A stretch of DNA of 64,000 nucleotides from Ceratothoa steindachneri (Eukaryota; Arthropoda; Malacostraca; Isopoda; Cymothoidae): assembly GCA_963969495.1 (NCBI GenBank), contig OZ018319.1, positions 200,792,736-200,856,735 of the forward strand, given 5' to 3'. The translations under genes were made by a program, and so were the position numbers. The notes under the pieces are model-generated. The model ran no database searches. It was given only the letters and a program-made list of their open reading frames with translations, and was not told the DNA's origin. Shown here piece by piece: positions 54,052 through 64,000 of the stretch. Every line of letters begins with the position of its first letter. Position 1 is the stretch's first letter.

Positions 54052-55500
54052 TTATTTGTTGTGTTCTCTTCCTGTCTTCGTTTTTTTTTTCTGGCGGCCT
54101 GGGGAATGAGGGCGTCCATTACGTTTTTTCTTGAATTCGTTGTTTGAGATGTTTTGGCACGAGCCAGGGTTGATATGTATCATGCCTTGCTTTAAAGCAT
54201 TGTGAACCTCTGTCTCATCGGCGTCTGCCTCATATTCCCACCTGTACTTTCCCTTAACTAGTCCGTCCATGCTTTCTTTTTGTTTAAGTTGTTTAGGTAA
54301 CCGGTTGGCGTGAGAACCGTAAATCTTTATGTTGAAATCTTGGTTATTCAGTTTTGGTTTTTGCTTTTGTTTTTTGCTTTCTGGGGTCGTTTTCGAGGTT
54401 TATTCGTCGGTGGTTTCCTCTTCAGAATTGGTATGCATTCTGGCCTCGTCTTCTTCCGGTCCGGGTTCGTATTTTTCGGAGTGTCTTCTTGGGTCATGTC
54501 CGTTGTTTTCCAGCATGGTGTTCAATTCGTTTGCGTATGAGCCCGGTTTCGCTATGTTTAGGAAATGGGCGTGCATTATGCAGATAATTAAATCTGGCCT
54601 CATGTTTCCTTCTATGTTCACCGTTGTGGTCTGTGTGGGTGGTGTTGCAGTATTTATACTTGCAGTTGCTGCAATGTAGGAGGTAGTTTTCCTACCTTCT
54701 TTTCCTGTGCTTATCTCGAGTTTTTTCTTTCGTATGAGCTGCTTTTTTATTGGGCAAGACATATCCAGTGTTCTGTGGGCATTTCTACAGTTTAAGCATT
54801 TCTTTACTGTGTTCCTGCATTGGTCCCACCTGTAGTCTTGGCTTGCACATTGCGGAGCATGTATTCTCTTTGTAATCGCAGTCTTTGGTCGGGTGTTTGT
54901 CGAGGGCATAGCATGTGAAACATATTTCCACGGATACAAATATCTCCATATCGATTTGATCGGGTGAGATTTTAGTGTAGAAGGCAAGCAGTCTCTGTTC
55001 CGATGCTTTTTAAGACATTTCTGTCGATCTAAATACCACTTTAAAGACGTGATTATGCTCTTCTCCATTTTGGTTTTTAAATTTGATTATTTCTTCGATC
55101 TTTGCCCAATCGTGTTGTTTTTCGAGTTCTTCCTTGATTTGTTTTCCAGTTTGCTAACCGACCTAGGGGTCGAGTCGTCTGCAGATCACGGATCTTTTCG
55201 TTTGTACGTCCGGAGGGGTCCGAGGTGTGAGTCCTATCTTTTCCAATTGTTTTGCTGCGTTTTAGCTCAGGAGGAGATCTAGGTCCTTTTCTGTGTCGCA
55301 TAGCGCCACATAACCGTTATACTGGTCTTCTAGTCTAAGAAGCATGACCCTAATATCGGCGTAGATAATCCCTAGTGCCAATTCGCGAGTTGGTTTCTCC
55401 CGGACAGGAAGGATTCGAAGGGAACCCTCTTCGCTCCTTCACGGTCGTCCACTTTGGCTTGTAAAACCTCCTTCTTTCTTTTTTCTTCTTTGTACCTATT
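54052..55500 (-). pseudogene. LINE ORF1 (gag-like, CCHC knuckles)
   Basis: Readable in shifting frames. The longest clean frame (54,400-55,068) contains the knuckle-type stretch KKCLNCRNAHRTLDMSCP and, before it, remnants of a second Cys/His cluster (near 54,840-54,930, read in another frame). After a Thr/Pro-rich linker an acidic segment follows, and 54,052-54,270 gives the basic C-terminal tail (RNGRPHSPGRQKKKTKTGR). ORF1 of such LINEs binds RNA in the ribonucleoprotein. Confidence 0.7.
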
Positions 55501-55509
55501 CATTTGCCT

Positions 55510-56590
55510 GGGCTAAAAATATATTAAAGTTTTGAAATGAAAAATGATAATGATCCCCCCCGCCCCCACAATCCTTAGCGTAGTCAGTATATCTGACTGG
55601 ATGAAAATGATGGATGAATGATATGATGGACCCGGGGAGGCCCTCCAGAAGGATGACTCATGGCGGACTTGATGATGGGTGGTGATTGAATCAAGTAACA
55701 CCACCCAGGGTGCCGCCTCTTCTGGAGTGTGGTTATCGAGGCTGCTTCCAGCTCACATAGAGACGGTTTTATGTCCCTCTATGATCACTGTCGGTCCATC
55801 AGAAATAGAGAGAACTCTTTCCCAACGGTTGCAGCATCGCTTATTGTCCGGGTTACCTATGACTGAAAGGTTCCACAGTGGGCAAGTCCACAAACCTGCT
55901 TTCCCAACCGCCTCGAATTATGCCTTGTCTCACGACGGGCATAGTTCGAACGATGGTATGAATGGCAGTACACACAGCTAAGCCTTAGAAGGCAAGAGCG
56001 GAGAGGATCATGAATTTAGGTAGCCATAGAGTTAATTATAACCACCTGGTATTAAATCTCTTTATTTTAAGTCCCCCGTGGGGGAAAAGGGGCGTTGAAG
56101 AGGAAGATTTCTTCTGTAAAGATCGATGTGCAAAATGCTCTTGTAATTCTCTGATCTTCTTTCTTCTCCAAAAGGTCAGGCGTTAGAAAGCGAAAGTAGC
56201 GTAAGCTGTCTTTCGAGTGCGAGTGCTCGATATCCGTACGTTCGAGCGCCTCAAATTCTCGGAGGAGTCTTTAGAAATTTCCCCCCAATTTTTCCCCCTT
56301 TATCAAATTCAGAGATAATTGCCATAAGTGAGTATGCCCGGAGTTCTACGCAGTCTAATGACTCGTCTTTAATCAATCAATCGTATATATAAAGGACAGA
56401 GAGAGATCACTGTGTAACACAGGCGAAAAGGCAGTCGTAGAGGAAAAGGGTGCCGAAATAACTTGAGAGGGGATAGGAAGAGTTTATAGGTCGGTGGCTA
56501 GACACCGATGCGTGCTGTAGTTGGGTGGGTCTCGAGTTGTACGTGACTGGACGACGGTTGGAGGGTGGTCAGGAAGGAGAACGTGTCTGC
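55510..56590. other. No gene recognised
   Basis: Sequence between two LINEs; may include 5' or 3' untranslated remnants. Two C-runs near 55,555. Frame 55,679-55,981 plus has no motif. Confidence 0.5.
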
Positions 56591-58175
56591 TTAGTCGGAA
56601 ACGCGCTATTCATGATGCTTTTAGCTTATGCGAAGAACGGTATGGGTTGCGCGGTATCGCAGCGCCATCGCAACATACCGTCTTGCATGTAATGCGGTGT
56701 ATAAGGGATCTCTGGCGAGTTTCCCGAGTTGTTTTGTGAGTCTGGTGTGAGCGTACGTGTTGAAAGGTGCTAATTTGTTGTTTTCATGTAGTGTAGAGAT
56801 TCTCGTGTACAAGGGAGAGCGGCAAGCGCGCTTCAGAGCGCAATTCTGAATGCGCTGAGCCTTCTGCTGCCACGTGACACTCGCAGCTACGAGTGATAGT
56901 GGGGCGTACGCGAGAAGAGGTCGCACGAGTTTTTGCCCACGAGTTTTTGTGCAGCATTATGTTTGTGCGTGTGGCTCTTGCTTGTGTTATGTTCTGATGT
57001 ATATTGGACCTGAGGATCTTGTCAAAAGTTACCCCAAGGATTTTTGTATGTTGTGTGTAGTCAAGCCTTGTTGGGTTTAGGTGGTTTATATCTGGTGTGT
57101 GTGAGAAGATTTGTAGGTTGTGCATGAAGTGATATCTTGAACCAAAGAGTGTCATCTTTGTCTTCTGAGGATTCGTGGGAATCAGCAATTTATTCATCTT
57201 CATATTCTGTCTTTGCATCCAGTATTATTTGTGCGTGGAGCGCGATCTCGTTTGGTCCACGGCCGCTAAAGAGAATGGTCTAATCACCGCATAGGACACT
57301 GTGTATGTGTGACAGCAGTTTTCAGGTGGGCATGGGGTGTCGTTTGTGTACATGATGTATAGTGTGGGTGCCAGTACGCTACTTTGGAGAACGCCTGAGC
57401 GTGGTGTGAAGGGTTGTGAGAGGGTGTTGTTGTATTTTATGTGGCATCTCCATTCAGTGAGGTAGTGCGAGAGGAGCCTTCTGGTGCAGAGAGGTAACTC
57501 CGTATTGTTGGCGAGTTTCCAACGGAGTCCCTCGTGCCAGACTTTATCGAAGGCATTCTCAACGTCCTTGCTGATGGAGAGTGTCTTTTGATGTATCTGG
57601 CGTTTTTTTGTATTCTGTCATAGACGATGGTCACGGCCGCATGAGTGGACCGGCCCCTCCTGAACCCATATCGGTATGAGTAGTACCAGTCCCTCTCTTC
57701 CAGGTATTCCCGTAGGCGGCAGTTGATCATGCGTTCTAGTATTTTGCCTAGGTGCTCTAATAGAGCAATACGCCTGTAATTGTTTGGGTGTTTGGGGTCT
57801 TTGTTCGGTTTGTGTAGGAGTATGTTGTGCGAGACTTTAAATATTTTGGGGAAGTGGCCTGAGGCGTTAAATAGGTGTGTAAGTGTGGGGTATATGTTTA
57901 AGAGGAGGTTGTGCATTAGTGTGGCTGGTAGCCCGGAGGGACCGGGGGCGCATTTCCGTGTTGTTTTATGTAGTATTTTGTTTCCTCGACGGTGATTGGA
58001 GTGGTAAATATGGATGTATAGTCGAGCAGCTCCATTATTATCAGGGGATCGGGCCTTAGCTCGTGAGCGTGGGCCCGACACCACTCCTGGACTTCCTGGA
58101 AGTGCTCCCGCGCGTGTGGTTTTGGTGGGTTGTGTGTGTGTACTGTGTCCCAATGGGACCTAAATGAGTTTTCTC
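56590..58175 (-). pseudogene. Second Jockey-like LINE: reverse transcriptase remnant
   Basis: On the minus strand 58,153-57,437 reads CAPGPSGLPATLMHNLLLNI, HKPNKDPKHPNNYRRIALLEH, LGKILERMINCRLREYL and YGFRRGRSTHAAVTIVYDRI. The polymerase box lies at 57,281-57,294; there S-Y-A is followed by a one-base loss and a TAG, so the two aspartates are not readable in frame. 57,218-56,784 then gives NPQKTKMTLFGSRYHF and HTKILGVTFDKIL, and 56,926-56,621 the C-terminal domain (RIQNCALKRACRSPLYT). No endonuclease was found upstream. Motif style differs from the LINE at 51,000-55,505. Confidence 0.85.
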
Positions 58176-58249
58176 AATTGCTCGCCTATATATAACATTT
58201 TATCTTCTAGGAGGCGTGGCTTCCGTCATCGAGCTCCTAAGTTTCCACT

Positions 58250-59660
58250 CATAGGGCGGAGTTACCGAACAGCTGTGTGTGTCTGATTCCATTAATTTTC
58301 CTACAATGGATGTTAAACTTTTGGGTTGATAATTGGTCGGAAGTTCTCTTTTCTCTTCTTAGAAATAGGAGTTGTATTCGCTAGCTTAAAATCTAATGGC
58401 ACGACAGTTTCTTCTAAACATTTGTTAAAAAAATTCTTTAGTAGTCCCACTAACATGTTTAGAATTTAGTTTAAATGCGCCTGATTGATTAAATCAGGAT
58501 CCGGAGATTTACTGGATTTTAATTTACTGGATTTTAATTTACTGATATAAAAATTTATTTCTGCTTCATGGAATTAGATATCGGTTAAAAGGTTATGCTC
58601 TTTAACTTTATCACGTCGTTCGTTCATGGTATATTATGTTCTTCTTTGTTTATTAATACCGATGCAAAAATGTGATTTAATATATTCGCTACCACTTTTG
58701 GATCCGAAACTAATTCGTTATTGTCATTTTTGATAGGTCCTATTGTTTCCTTTACCAGGTTTCTATTGGATACACAATAGAAAAACTTCTTAGGGTTATG
58801 TTTACTTTCTTTGGCAAGTTGAATTTCATATTTTTTTTTAGCCCTTCGTATTTCCTTCTGACATTCTCTTCGTCGGGCTACGTAAATTTGATTATTTTCT
58901 TCGGATGAGTTACGCTTGTGACGCTTCTATGCACAGTTCCTACCCTTCAATTTATCTTCGATATCTTGATTCCACCATTTTGGTTTTCTTAGGTGTTTCG
59001 TTTTTTTTTTTTTTTGCGAAGTAAATTGTTCATCTAATTTTCTAAAATGCTCGGTGAAAAAGGACTAGGCACTGATTAACATTGCACAACGTTGGATCCC
59101 ACTTGATCTCTCTAAACCTGCGGTTGAAGCCATTAAAGTCCGCACGTTTAAAATTTTGCGCTTTAATATCATTTTTTCCTTGTTACGATTTATATCAATA
59201 TCGAACTCTATTTGTTTGTGATCGCTGAAACCTATACCTTTCCCTATAATAATATCCGAGATAAGATTAACGTTGTTAGTCAGAATTACGTCTAGGATAT
59301 CCCCCCCCCCCCTCGGGGTGGTTCATTGAGAAGAATCCCGGGAAAAAGAGCAAGAGGCAGACAAGGGAGAGAAGTATATGGATGGAATAGTAAGAAGAGT
59401 GGGAGACGGAAACACAGCTGGACAGATGTTACAAATGAAAAGAGACAGAGACGTGTGACATTCCATGGTCGCCAACGTCTGCAGGGGCACGGTACTTCTG
59501 TAAGGTAAGTTGCAATTCGCCGATATAGTCTCTCCTAGAAGTATCCGCCCAAAATTCCATTATTGCTATAATATCGAAGCTGCGGAAGTGCAATAAACAT
59601 TTAAATTCCTCGAGCTTATCTCGAATACTCCGCGCGTTACAGTAGTTGACATGTTAATTT
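58250..59660 (-). pseudogene. CR1-like ORF2 5' half (endonuclease and RT fingers)
   Basis: Minus strand: ARSIRDKLEEFKCLLHFRSF and FDIIAIMEFW near 59,640-59,540 (start of an APE endonuclease; the T-E of the usual TETW reads M-E-F-W), then RDYIGELQL. After the insert, DVILTNNVNLISDIIIGKG and GFSDHKQIEFDIDI (S-D-H motif present) near 59,290-59,190. Pre-RT: RRRECQKEIRRAKKKYEIQLA and ESKHNPKKFF near 58,880-58,780. RT start: KNDNNELVSDPKVVANILNH near 58,720. The middle of the endonuclease, about 150 residues, is missing where the insert lies. Confidence 0.75.
59315..59512 (+). mobile_element. 3' end of a different LINE, nested on the opposite strand
   Basis: Plus-strand sequence reads M-D-G-I-V-R-R-V-G-D-G-N and QMLQMKRDRDV followed by a TGA where Trp is usual, then HSMVANVCRGTVL and a stop: the typical extreme C-terminus of another LINE family. 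It sits inside the minus-strand CR1-like endonuclease, bordered on the left by a run of 13 C. No target duplication resolved. Confidence 0.6.
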
Positions 59661-59969
59661 GATTTTCGAAAGGGTACATTATTATTACGGCACGGTGAGC
59701 CACTCTCCCCTATGGGCTCTCTACTCCCCGAGGCTGTTCCGTCTGAAAATTTCCAAGAGAATTATTAATTATTCTTCCCAGCCTTGCCACTCCCGCCCCG
59801 TTTAGATGAACTCTGTCTCGCTAGAACTGTTCCATTTGTCCGTAAAAATTATCCCACAAATCGATGAAGTACACTACCTCTTTCTGTTAATATAGGATGC
59901 TCTTCCATACAAAACATTTATCCCACCTATTCTGGGAACGGTACCTGTAAACGCTACGTTCCTACTCCT

Positions 59970-60257
59970 TTATTTGAGCTTCCTCATCAGTAGAAGTTCC
60001 TCGAACCTTGTAGATAAATTTTTTTTAGTACCGATATGTATTATATAAGCTATATCTTGGGTATCTCCGTTTGTAAAATCTTCCATTGAATCGACAGGAT
60101 CCTCAACTATTCCTCCAGGATAAGAGTGCCTCCTCCGTTTGGTTGGTTTTCTGCCGCAGAATTCCTCAAGTTGGCCAGTAATAATAGAATCCCCTACAAG
60201 CCGAACTCTGGATTCATCGTTTTGCTCGATACCCAAAACGGAAAATTTTTTAGTCAC
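59970..60257 (-). pseudogene. CR1-type ORF1 esterase (SGNH/GDSL) fragment
   Basis: V-G-D-S-I-I-T-G-Q-L carries the G-D-S nucleophile motif, followed by EEFCGRKPTKRRRHSYPGG, DSMEDFTNGDTQD and IIHIGTKKNL, which stands where the G-T-N-D block is expected. This layout matches the esterase-like C-terminal domain of ORF1 in CR1-clade LINEs. The frame has no ATG at its start (GTG) and is cut off from upstream sequence by frame changes. The Asn of G-T-N reads Lys, so activity is unlikely. Confidence 0.7.
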
Positions 60258-60450
60258 GATTATCGGCGGTCTCTGCCTAGGCCGACTTGGAGGGGCTCCT
60301 CCTCAAAACGCAAAGAACCAATTATCCCTGGAGCCAGAAAGCCCGAATGGCAGACTATCTCAAGGGGCTGGATTAGCCGCTGTCGAAGGTCGTCGCTGAT
60401 CTTGCTGAATAAATTATTAGTGTAAACAATTAATGTAAAATAAATCAAGT

Positions 60451-62883
60451 TATAATAATAAATAAATAAATTATCGATACTTATTACCAGCTATTCTAAC
60501 TAAAATCGTTCAAACGTATAAACAAGTATTTGTAAATCGCTAATATTATTTAAATTATTAAATCAAATGAAAAAGCATCAATTATTAAAATAATATTGTA
60601 ATAAAAACAATTTTAAACAAAGTTAAAACTATGTTATAATGTTAAAAAATAACTACAAACTCAAATTTCCAGTTGCCTAGAATTTTTGTTTCCACCTTCT
60701 TTTAACTGCTCTCATATTTATCCACAATTTCCTTTGATTGCTCATTCTATTTTATATCTTTAACTTTTCTAATCTTAATAAACCGTTAGGGATTTGTACA
60801 CGAAGCCTTATTGGGTAAAGATGACAATGCAAATGGAACAGGAGGAGATGGATACGATTAATTAGGTGGGTTGGAGAAGTTTACTTTCGTAATTATTTGT
60901 TTTACAGGTTTCGTGGCGGAAACTGGGGTGGATATTTCAGACTGATTAAAGTTTAAGATTTAAGGATAAGAACAGATTTAGCTTTTTTTAAATTTCAATG
61001 TCGATTTGCACTTGAAAATGAGTCATGATTTGTTAAAGTTGATGAGATGATGGAGGTTTATAGTGTGGTTGGGTTAAAAGGTTGGTATTATGGCGTAGAA
61101 TTTGTTCAAGGGGGAAATGGGTAGAAAATTGGATCTTGGTGATTTTACAAATCTTTGGATGTTATTTAATTTTGAAGAAAATGATATGGAAATATGATGC
61201 TGGGCCGTTTCTGTTTTTAGGTGAATCAATTCAAAAGACCTTTTAAGTGTCAAGCTGCAATCATTCAGAGAGAATAGTGGAGAAGAGTGGACTTGTATGA
61301 GTGAGATGATTCATTACTTCTTGAGGTAGTTTACGATCACAAATACTGTAAGCTCGGAGAAAAGGGGACTGGATAATCGCCCGTTGGGTGGATGAGTCAT
61401 GTCATGAGAAGAAATGAAGGTACGAGACTGGATGTGTAGGTTTTCGGTAGCCATGAAAGTGATTAAAATTTTACTTATCTCTATATTCATCATCGCTGCA
61501 TCTAAAAACCTCTTTTTATAACAAATAACTCCGAAATGAAACTTAATCGACCTACCTGATTAATAGTATTCATCTCCTACCACCCATTTTACTTGCCGCC
61601 TTACCTCTGCTATCAGCTAATATTTTCATCCTACCCTGGTGCTTTACTACTGAGACCTTTATCTTTCCCTGCTTCTTTACCCTTACTAGACACCTCCATC
61701 GTTATTTTTGCGTACTTCTTTGGCCTGTGTTATTTACCCTCCTCAACTTTTTATCCCTGCCATGTGCTGATATTTTTATCTACTCTGCTCCTTTCCATTT
61801 TTCACCCTTTGTTACCGTTAACCTTCCCAATTCCTTTACCCATGCTACCGCTTGCCACCTTTACAATTACCCGCTCCTTTACCTCTGCCACATTTATTAT
61901 CCACTGTTCCTTTACTTTTATCATATCTCCCCCCCCCCGCGTCCTCTCTTCCCTTGCTTAATTTATTTATTGGAATTATCCCTTTGGTCATGAACCTATA
62001 TTTCTCGCTACCCAGTTCTCATCCTTCCAGTTATAGGGCGACGAATACGCCTCCTTATAGATCGTCCCCCACTATGACACACGATTCCTTCCCGCCTATT
62101 CAGAATCTGGGGGCCTTCGCTCCCGTTTCTATAAATTTTTCAGATGCCTTTTAAAAGGTCCCCACTCCCTGGGAGGAATTCCAAAGACAAACTTCTTTCA
62201 AAGTTTTCCTGACGCGAAAACGTCGCTTCAAGGTTTTCAGAGTGAGAAAAATGGGGGCAACTTTCCCCATAAAATAGTCACCTTATCAATTTATGGGACG
62301 TCATTAGGAAGTGCACCTCTTGGACGTAAGGGAGTTTAAAGGGGAAGGGAGCGGAGGCGTCACCGCTGGCTATTTCCGTGCCTGGGCGATGGGACGCAGC
62401 CTCTTTGAGCTCGATGCTTAAAGACCTCTCGGTCAAAGGGTTCCAGCCACACCCTCTGTCGATCGAAGCGGAAACGACGCTTCTAAGCATAGCGTAGTTG
62501 AGCCACTTCCGGTGTGATTACTGCCCGTATTGAATCTGAGTTCGGTGAAATTTTGGGAAGTCTTTGAACCCATCCGCAGAAACCAGTTTCTCGACATCAT
62601 CTTCCATGTGGCATCTAACCTAACGGTTGTGAGTGTCAATAATCTTTACAAGGGCAACTTAGGTTTCTCGTAGTCAGTATTACAATACCTATTTCAGGTT
62701 TCGAATTGCCTTGGAGTACTCGAATAGTCAATCTTTTGTAGGAATCCAAGTTTGAATTTACGTTGTATTTTCTTTTATTGTATTTTGGCTGAGGGCTTAA
62801 TAATGCACGCGTAAGATCGCGTTCCAGTCCAGGTGGAGACTGATTTTTTATCATTCGCGAGGGGCGGGCACTATTACGCCACC

Positions 62884-62885
<2 letters not shown>
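60451..62885. other. No gene recognised; pyrimidine-rich patch with degenerate repeats
   Basis: 61,600-61,970 is rich in C and T with recurrent CTCCTTTACC-like words roughly every 40 bases and a C-run near 61,927. This leaves frames open (Leu/Pro/Ser-rich) without protein motifs. The remainder is AT-rich and featureless. Confidence 0.5.

Positions 62886-62939
<54 letters not shown>
62886..62939. repeat. Compound (TA)n(CA)n microsatellite
   Basis: TA alternation to 62,928 passing into CACACACACAC. Confidence 0.95.
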
Positions 62940-62940
<1 letters not shown>

Positions 62941-63062
62941 TGTAATTGATTTGTTCCTTGGGAATCTGATATGTAGTAAGAATATGAAGACCCAAGTGAT
63001 TACACTAATCATTTATTGGCCGGACGTTTAGAACCTTCACTAGGACCATCTTCAGCGACTGT
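62940..63062 (-). other. Penelope-like 3' end fragment next to the microsatellite
   Basis: On the minus strand GCTGAAGATGGTCCTAGTG, then GGTTCTAAACGTCCGGCC, AATAAATGATTAGTG and a tail that runs into (TG)n(TA)n. Same layout and same TA-array neighbour as the fragments at 1,575 and 44,719. Confidence 0.55.
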
Positions 63063-63604
63063 ATCGACTAATGAGAAGGGGAAGGCATATTAACAATAAC
63101 AGTTAAAAAAATGAATTATATAATGGCTAAAAAAAAACAGATGAAGACAAGTTAAAATAATAAAATTGACAATTATTGAGAGTAAAGTAAAAACACAAAT
63201 AACAATATATAGAATTAATTAATACTATCCAGTGTAATTTTGAAAAATAATAGAAATAAGTGGTTATAACATAAAATAAAAGGTAATTGGAGTAAACAAT
63301 AAAATAACCTATTATATTTAATTATCACCAAAAACCCGAAAACAAATTAGACTGAATTAAAAACAAAAGAAAAGAAGGAGACTGCAAAAGACCATTCATG
63401 GCCTACACTTGGCAGCTCCTGTTCCAGTCAACATACAAAAGATTTCTTACCAGAGAAAAGTCATCAACATTGTCACCCTTTACAGGAGTTTGTCATATCT
63501 AATCTACAATATACATAAAATGCATCCAGAGGATTATGTCCATTCATGCAACCGCAAAATATAATCTCCCCACTCCTTAGAAAAATATATACATATGTAC
63601 ATAA

Positions 63605-63960
63605 AAAAAAGTCAGTCCCATCTAGCAGCTTCATCCATATATTTATCTAATCTATTCTTAAAACTAGCCAGAGAGGAGGCTTCTATCACATGTCTAGTGA
63701 GCCTATTCCATTCATCTACCACACGATTTGTAAACCAATTCCTGCCAATATCCTTCCTAAACCTATACTTATCAAGCTTAAACCCATTGCTACGTGTCCT
63801 GTCATGTTCACTAAGTATAAGAACCTTACCCAGATCCCCTTTATTATATCCTTTTACCCATTTGAAGACTTCAATCAATTCTCCTCTGACTCTTCTCCTT
63901 TCCAATGTATGTAGATTTAGTTTTCTGAGCCTTTCACTAAACAGAGGGACTAACCTTTAT
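63605..63960 (-). pseudogene. LINE C-terminal fragment
   Basis: On the minus strand from 63,905: RRRVRGELIEVFKWVKGY, SEHDRTRSNGFKLDKYRF, IGRNWFTNRVVDEWNRL and SFKNRLDKYMDE, the C-terminal domain of a CR1-like LINE ORF2, ending in a stop at 63,612. The frame is open, so the copy is young or short. Only the 3' end is present within the window. Confidence 0.85.
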
Positions 63961-64000
63961 CATAAGAATTGTGAAATCAACTAACTAAAGATATAAAAAG

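Larger units (their letters stand above)
51000..55505 (-). mobile_element. Jockey/I-type two-ORF LINE, decayed but nearly full length
   Basis: On the minus strand: a start near 55,500 (MNRYKEEKRKKE...), gag-like ORF1 with cysteine knuckles, APE endonuclease, reverse transcriptase and a C-terminal domain, with an AT-rich 3' region to about 51,000. Both outer boundaries are approximate. Jockey-supergroup assignment rests on the ORF1 plus EN-RT layout and the RT motif style. Confidence 0.75.
58200..60450 (-). mobile_element. CR1-like LINE, 5' half (ORF1 esterase, EN, start of RT)
   Basis: On the minus strand: ORF1 C-terminal esterase at 60,257-59,970, endonuclease start near 59,640, a foreign insert at 59,315-59,512, endonuclease end near 59,295-59,190, pre-RT region, and RT fingers ending at SLTSIVGKLMES near 58,290. 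The rest of RT is not adjacent. It may be the missing 5' half of the LINE at 49,290-50,480. Confidence 0.7.

Noticed and set aside
61593..62154. Three overlapping plus-strand ORFs rich in Leu, Pro and Ser
   Set aside because: Pyrimidine-rich low-complexity DNA; no frame shows a motif or preference.

Overview
This window looks like non-coding, repeat-saturated nuclear DNA of an invertebrate metazoan. The evidence is GT-AG introns with pyrimidine-tract acceptors, long (TA)n microsatellites, Tc1/mariner, Tigger, Gypsy, Penelope-like and several non-LTR element families, and no bacterial gene organisation. An arthropod host (possibly a crustacean) is my inference from the flavour of the LINE and transposon proteins; no host gene confirms it. 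I found no intact host gene. Almost every coding stretch is a decayed or internally deleted mobile element.

Region by region. 1-5,760: two same-strand copies of a DNA transposon I could not place with certainty. It has CAC...GTG termini, a TTA (or TTAA) target duplication, imperfect inverted repeats of about 120-130 bp and a zinc-binding, intron-containing gene; this is the most interesting system in the window. 6,350-8,580: 5'-truncated CR1-like LINE. 8,600-17,180: long stretch without recognisable genes, with a SINE-like tail near 12.7 kb and a 0.6-kb polypurine tract. 17,187-19,008: Tc1 relic carrying a tRNA-Arg-like SINE. 19,480-27,650: an old LINE broken by a 328-bp foldback hairpin and by a 7-kb Gypsy element that still has near-identical LTRs, a 5-bp target duplication and a minisatellite in each LTR. 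29,481-32,480: two mariner relics. 32,560-34,330: another LINE. 34,900-37,320: a second Gypsy of the same family, deleted for a different part of pol. 37,540-38,690: short tandem repeats split by a deleted mariner. 40,600-45,260: Penelope-like ends, a GIY-YIG endonuclease fragment, long (TA)n arrays and a deleted Tigger that hosts a second copy of the same deleted mariner. 46,395-49,180: tandem repeats and two small unassigned ORFs. 49,290-60,450: a pile of minus-strand LINEs of three types. 60,450-64,000: mostly featureless, ending in (TA)n, a Penelope-like end and a LINE 3' end.

The elements do not work together as a pathway. The window reads as layered insertions: an element inside an element with visible target duplications at 17,346/17,898 (GAACGATA), 20,078/27,109 (CTTTA), 37,612/38,520 (TA) and 42,182/43,114 (TA). 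The relative order of insertion can therefore be read directly. All identifications come from reading the translated sequence by eye; no database search was run.
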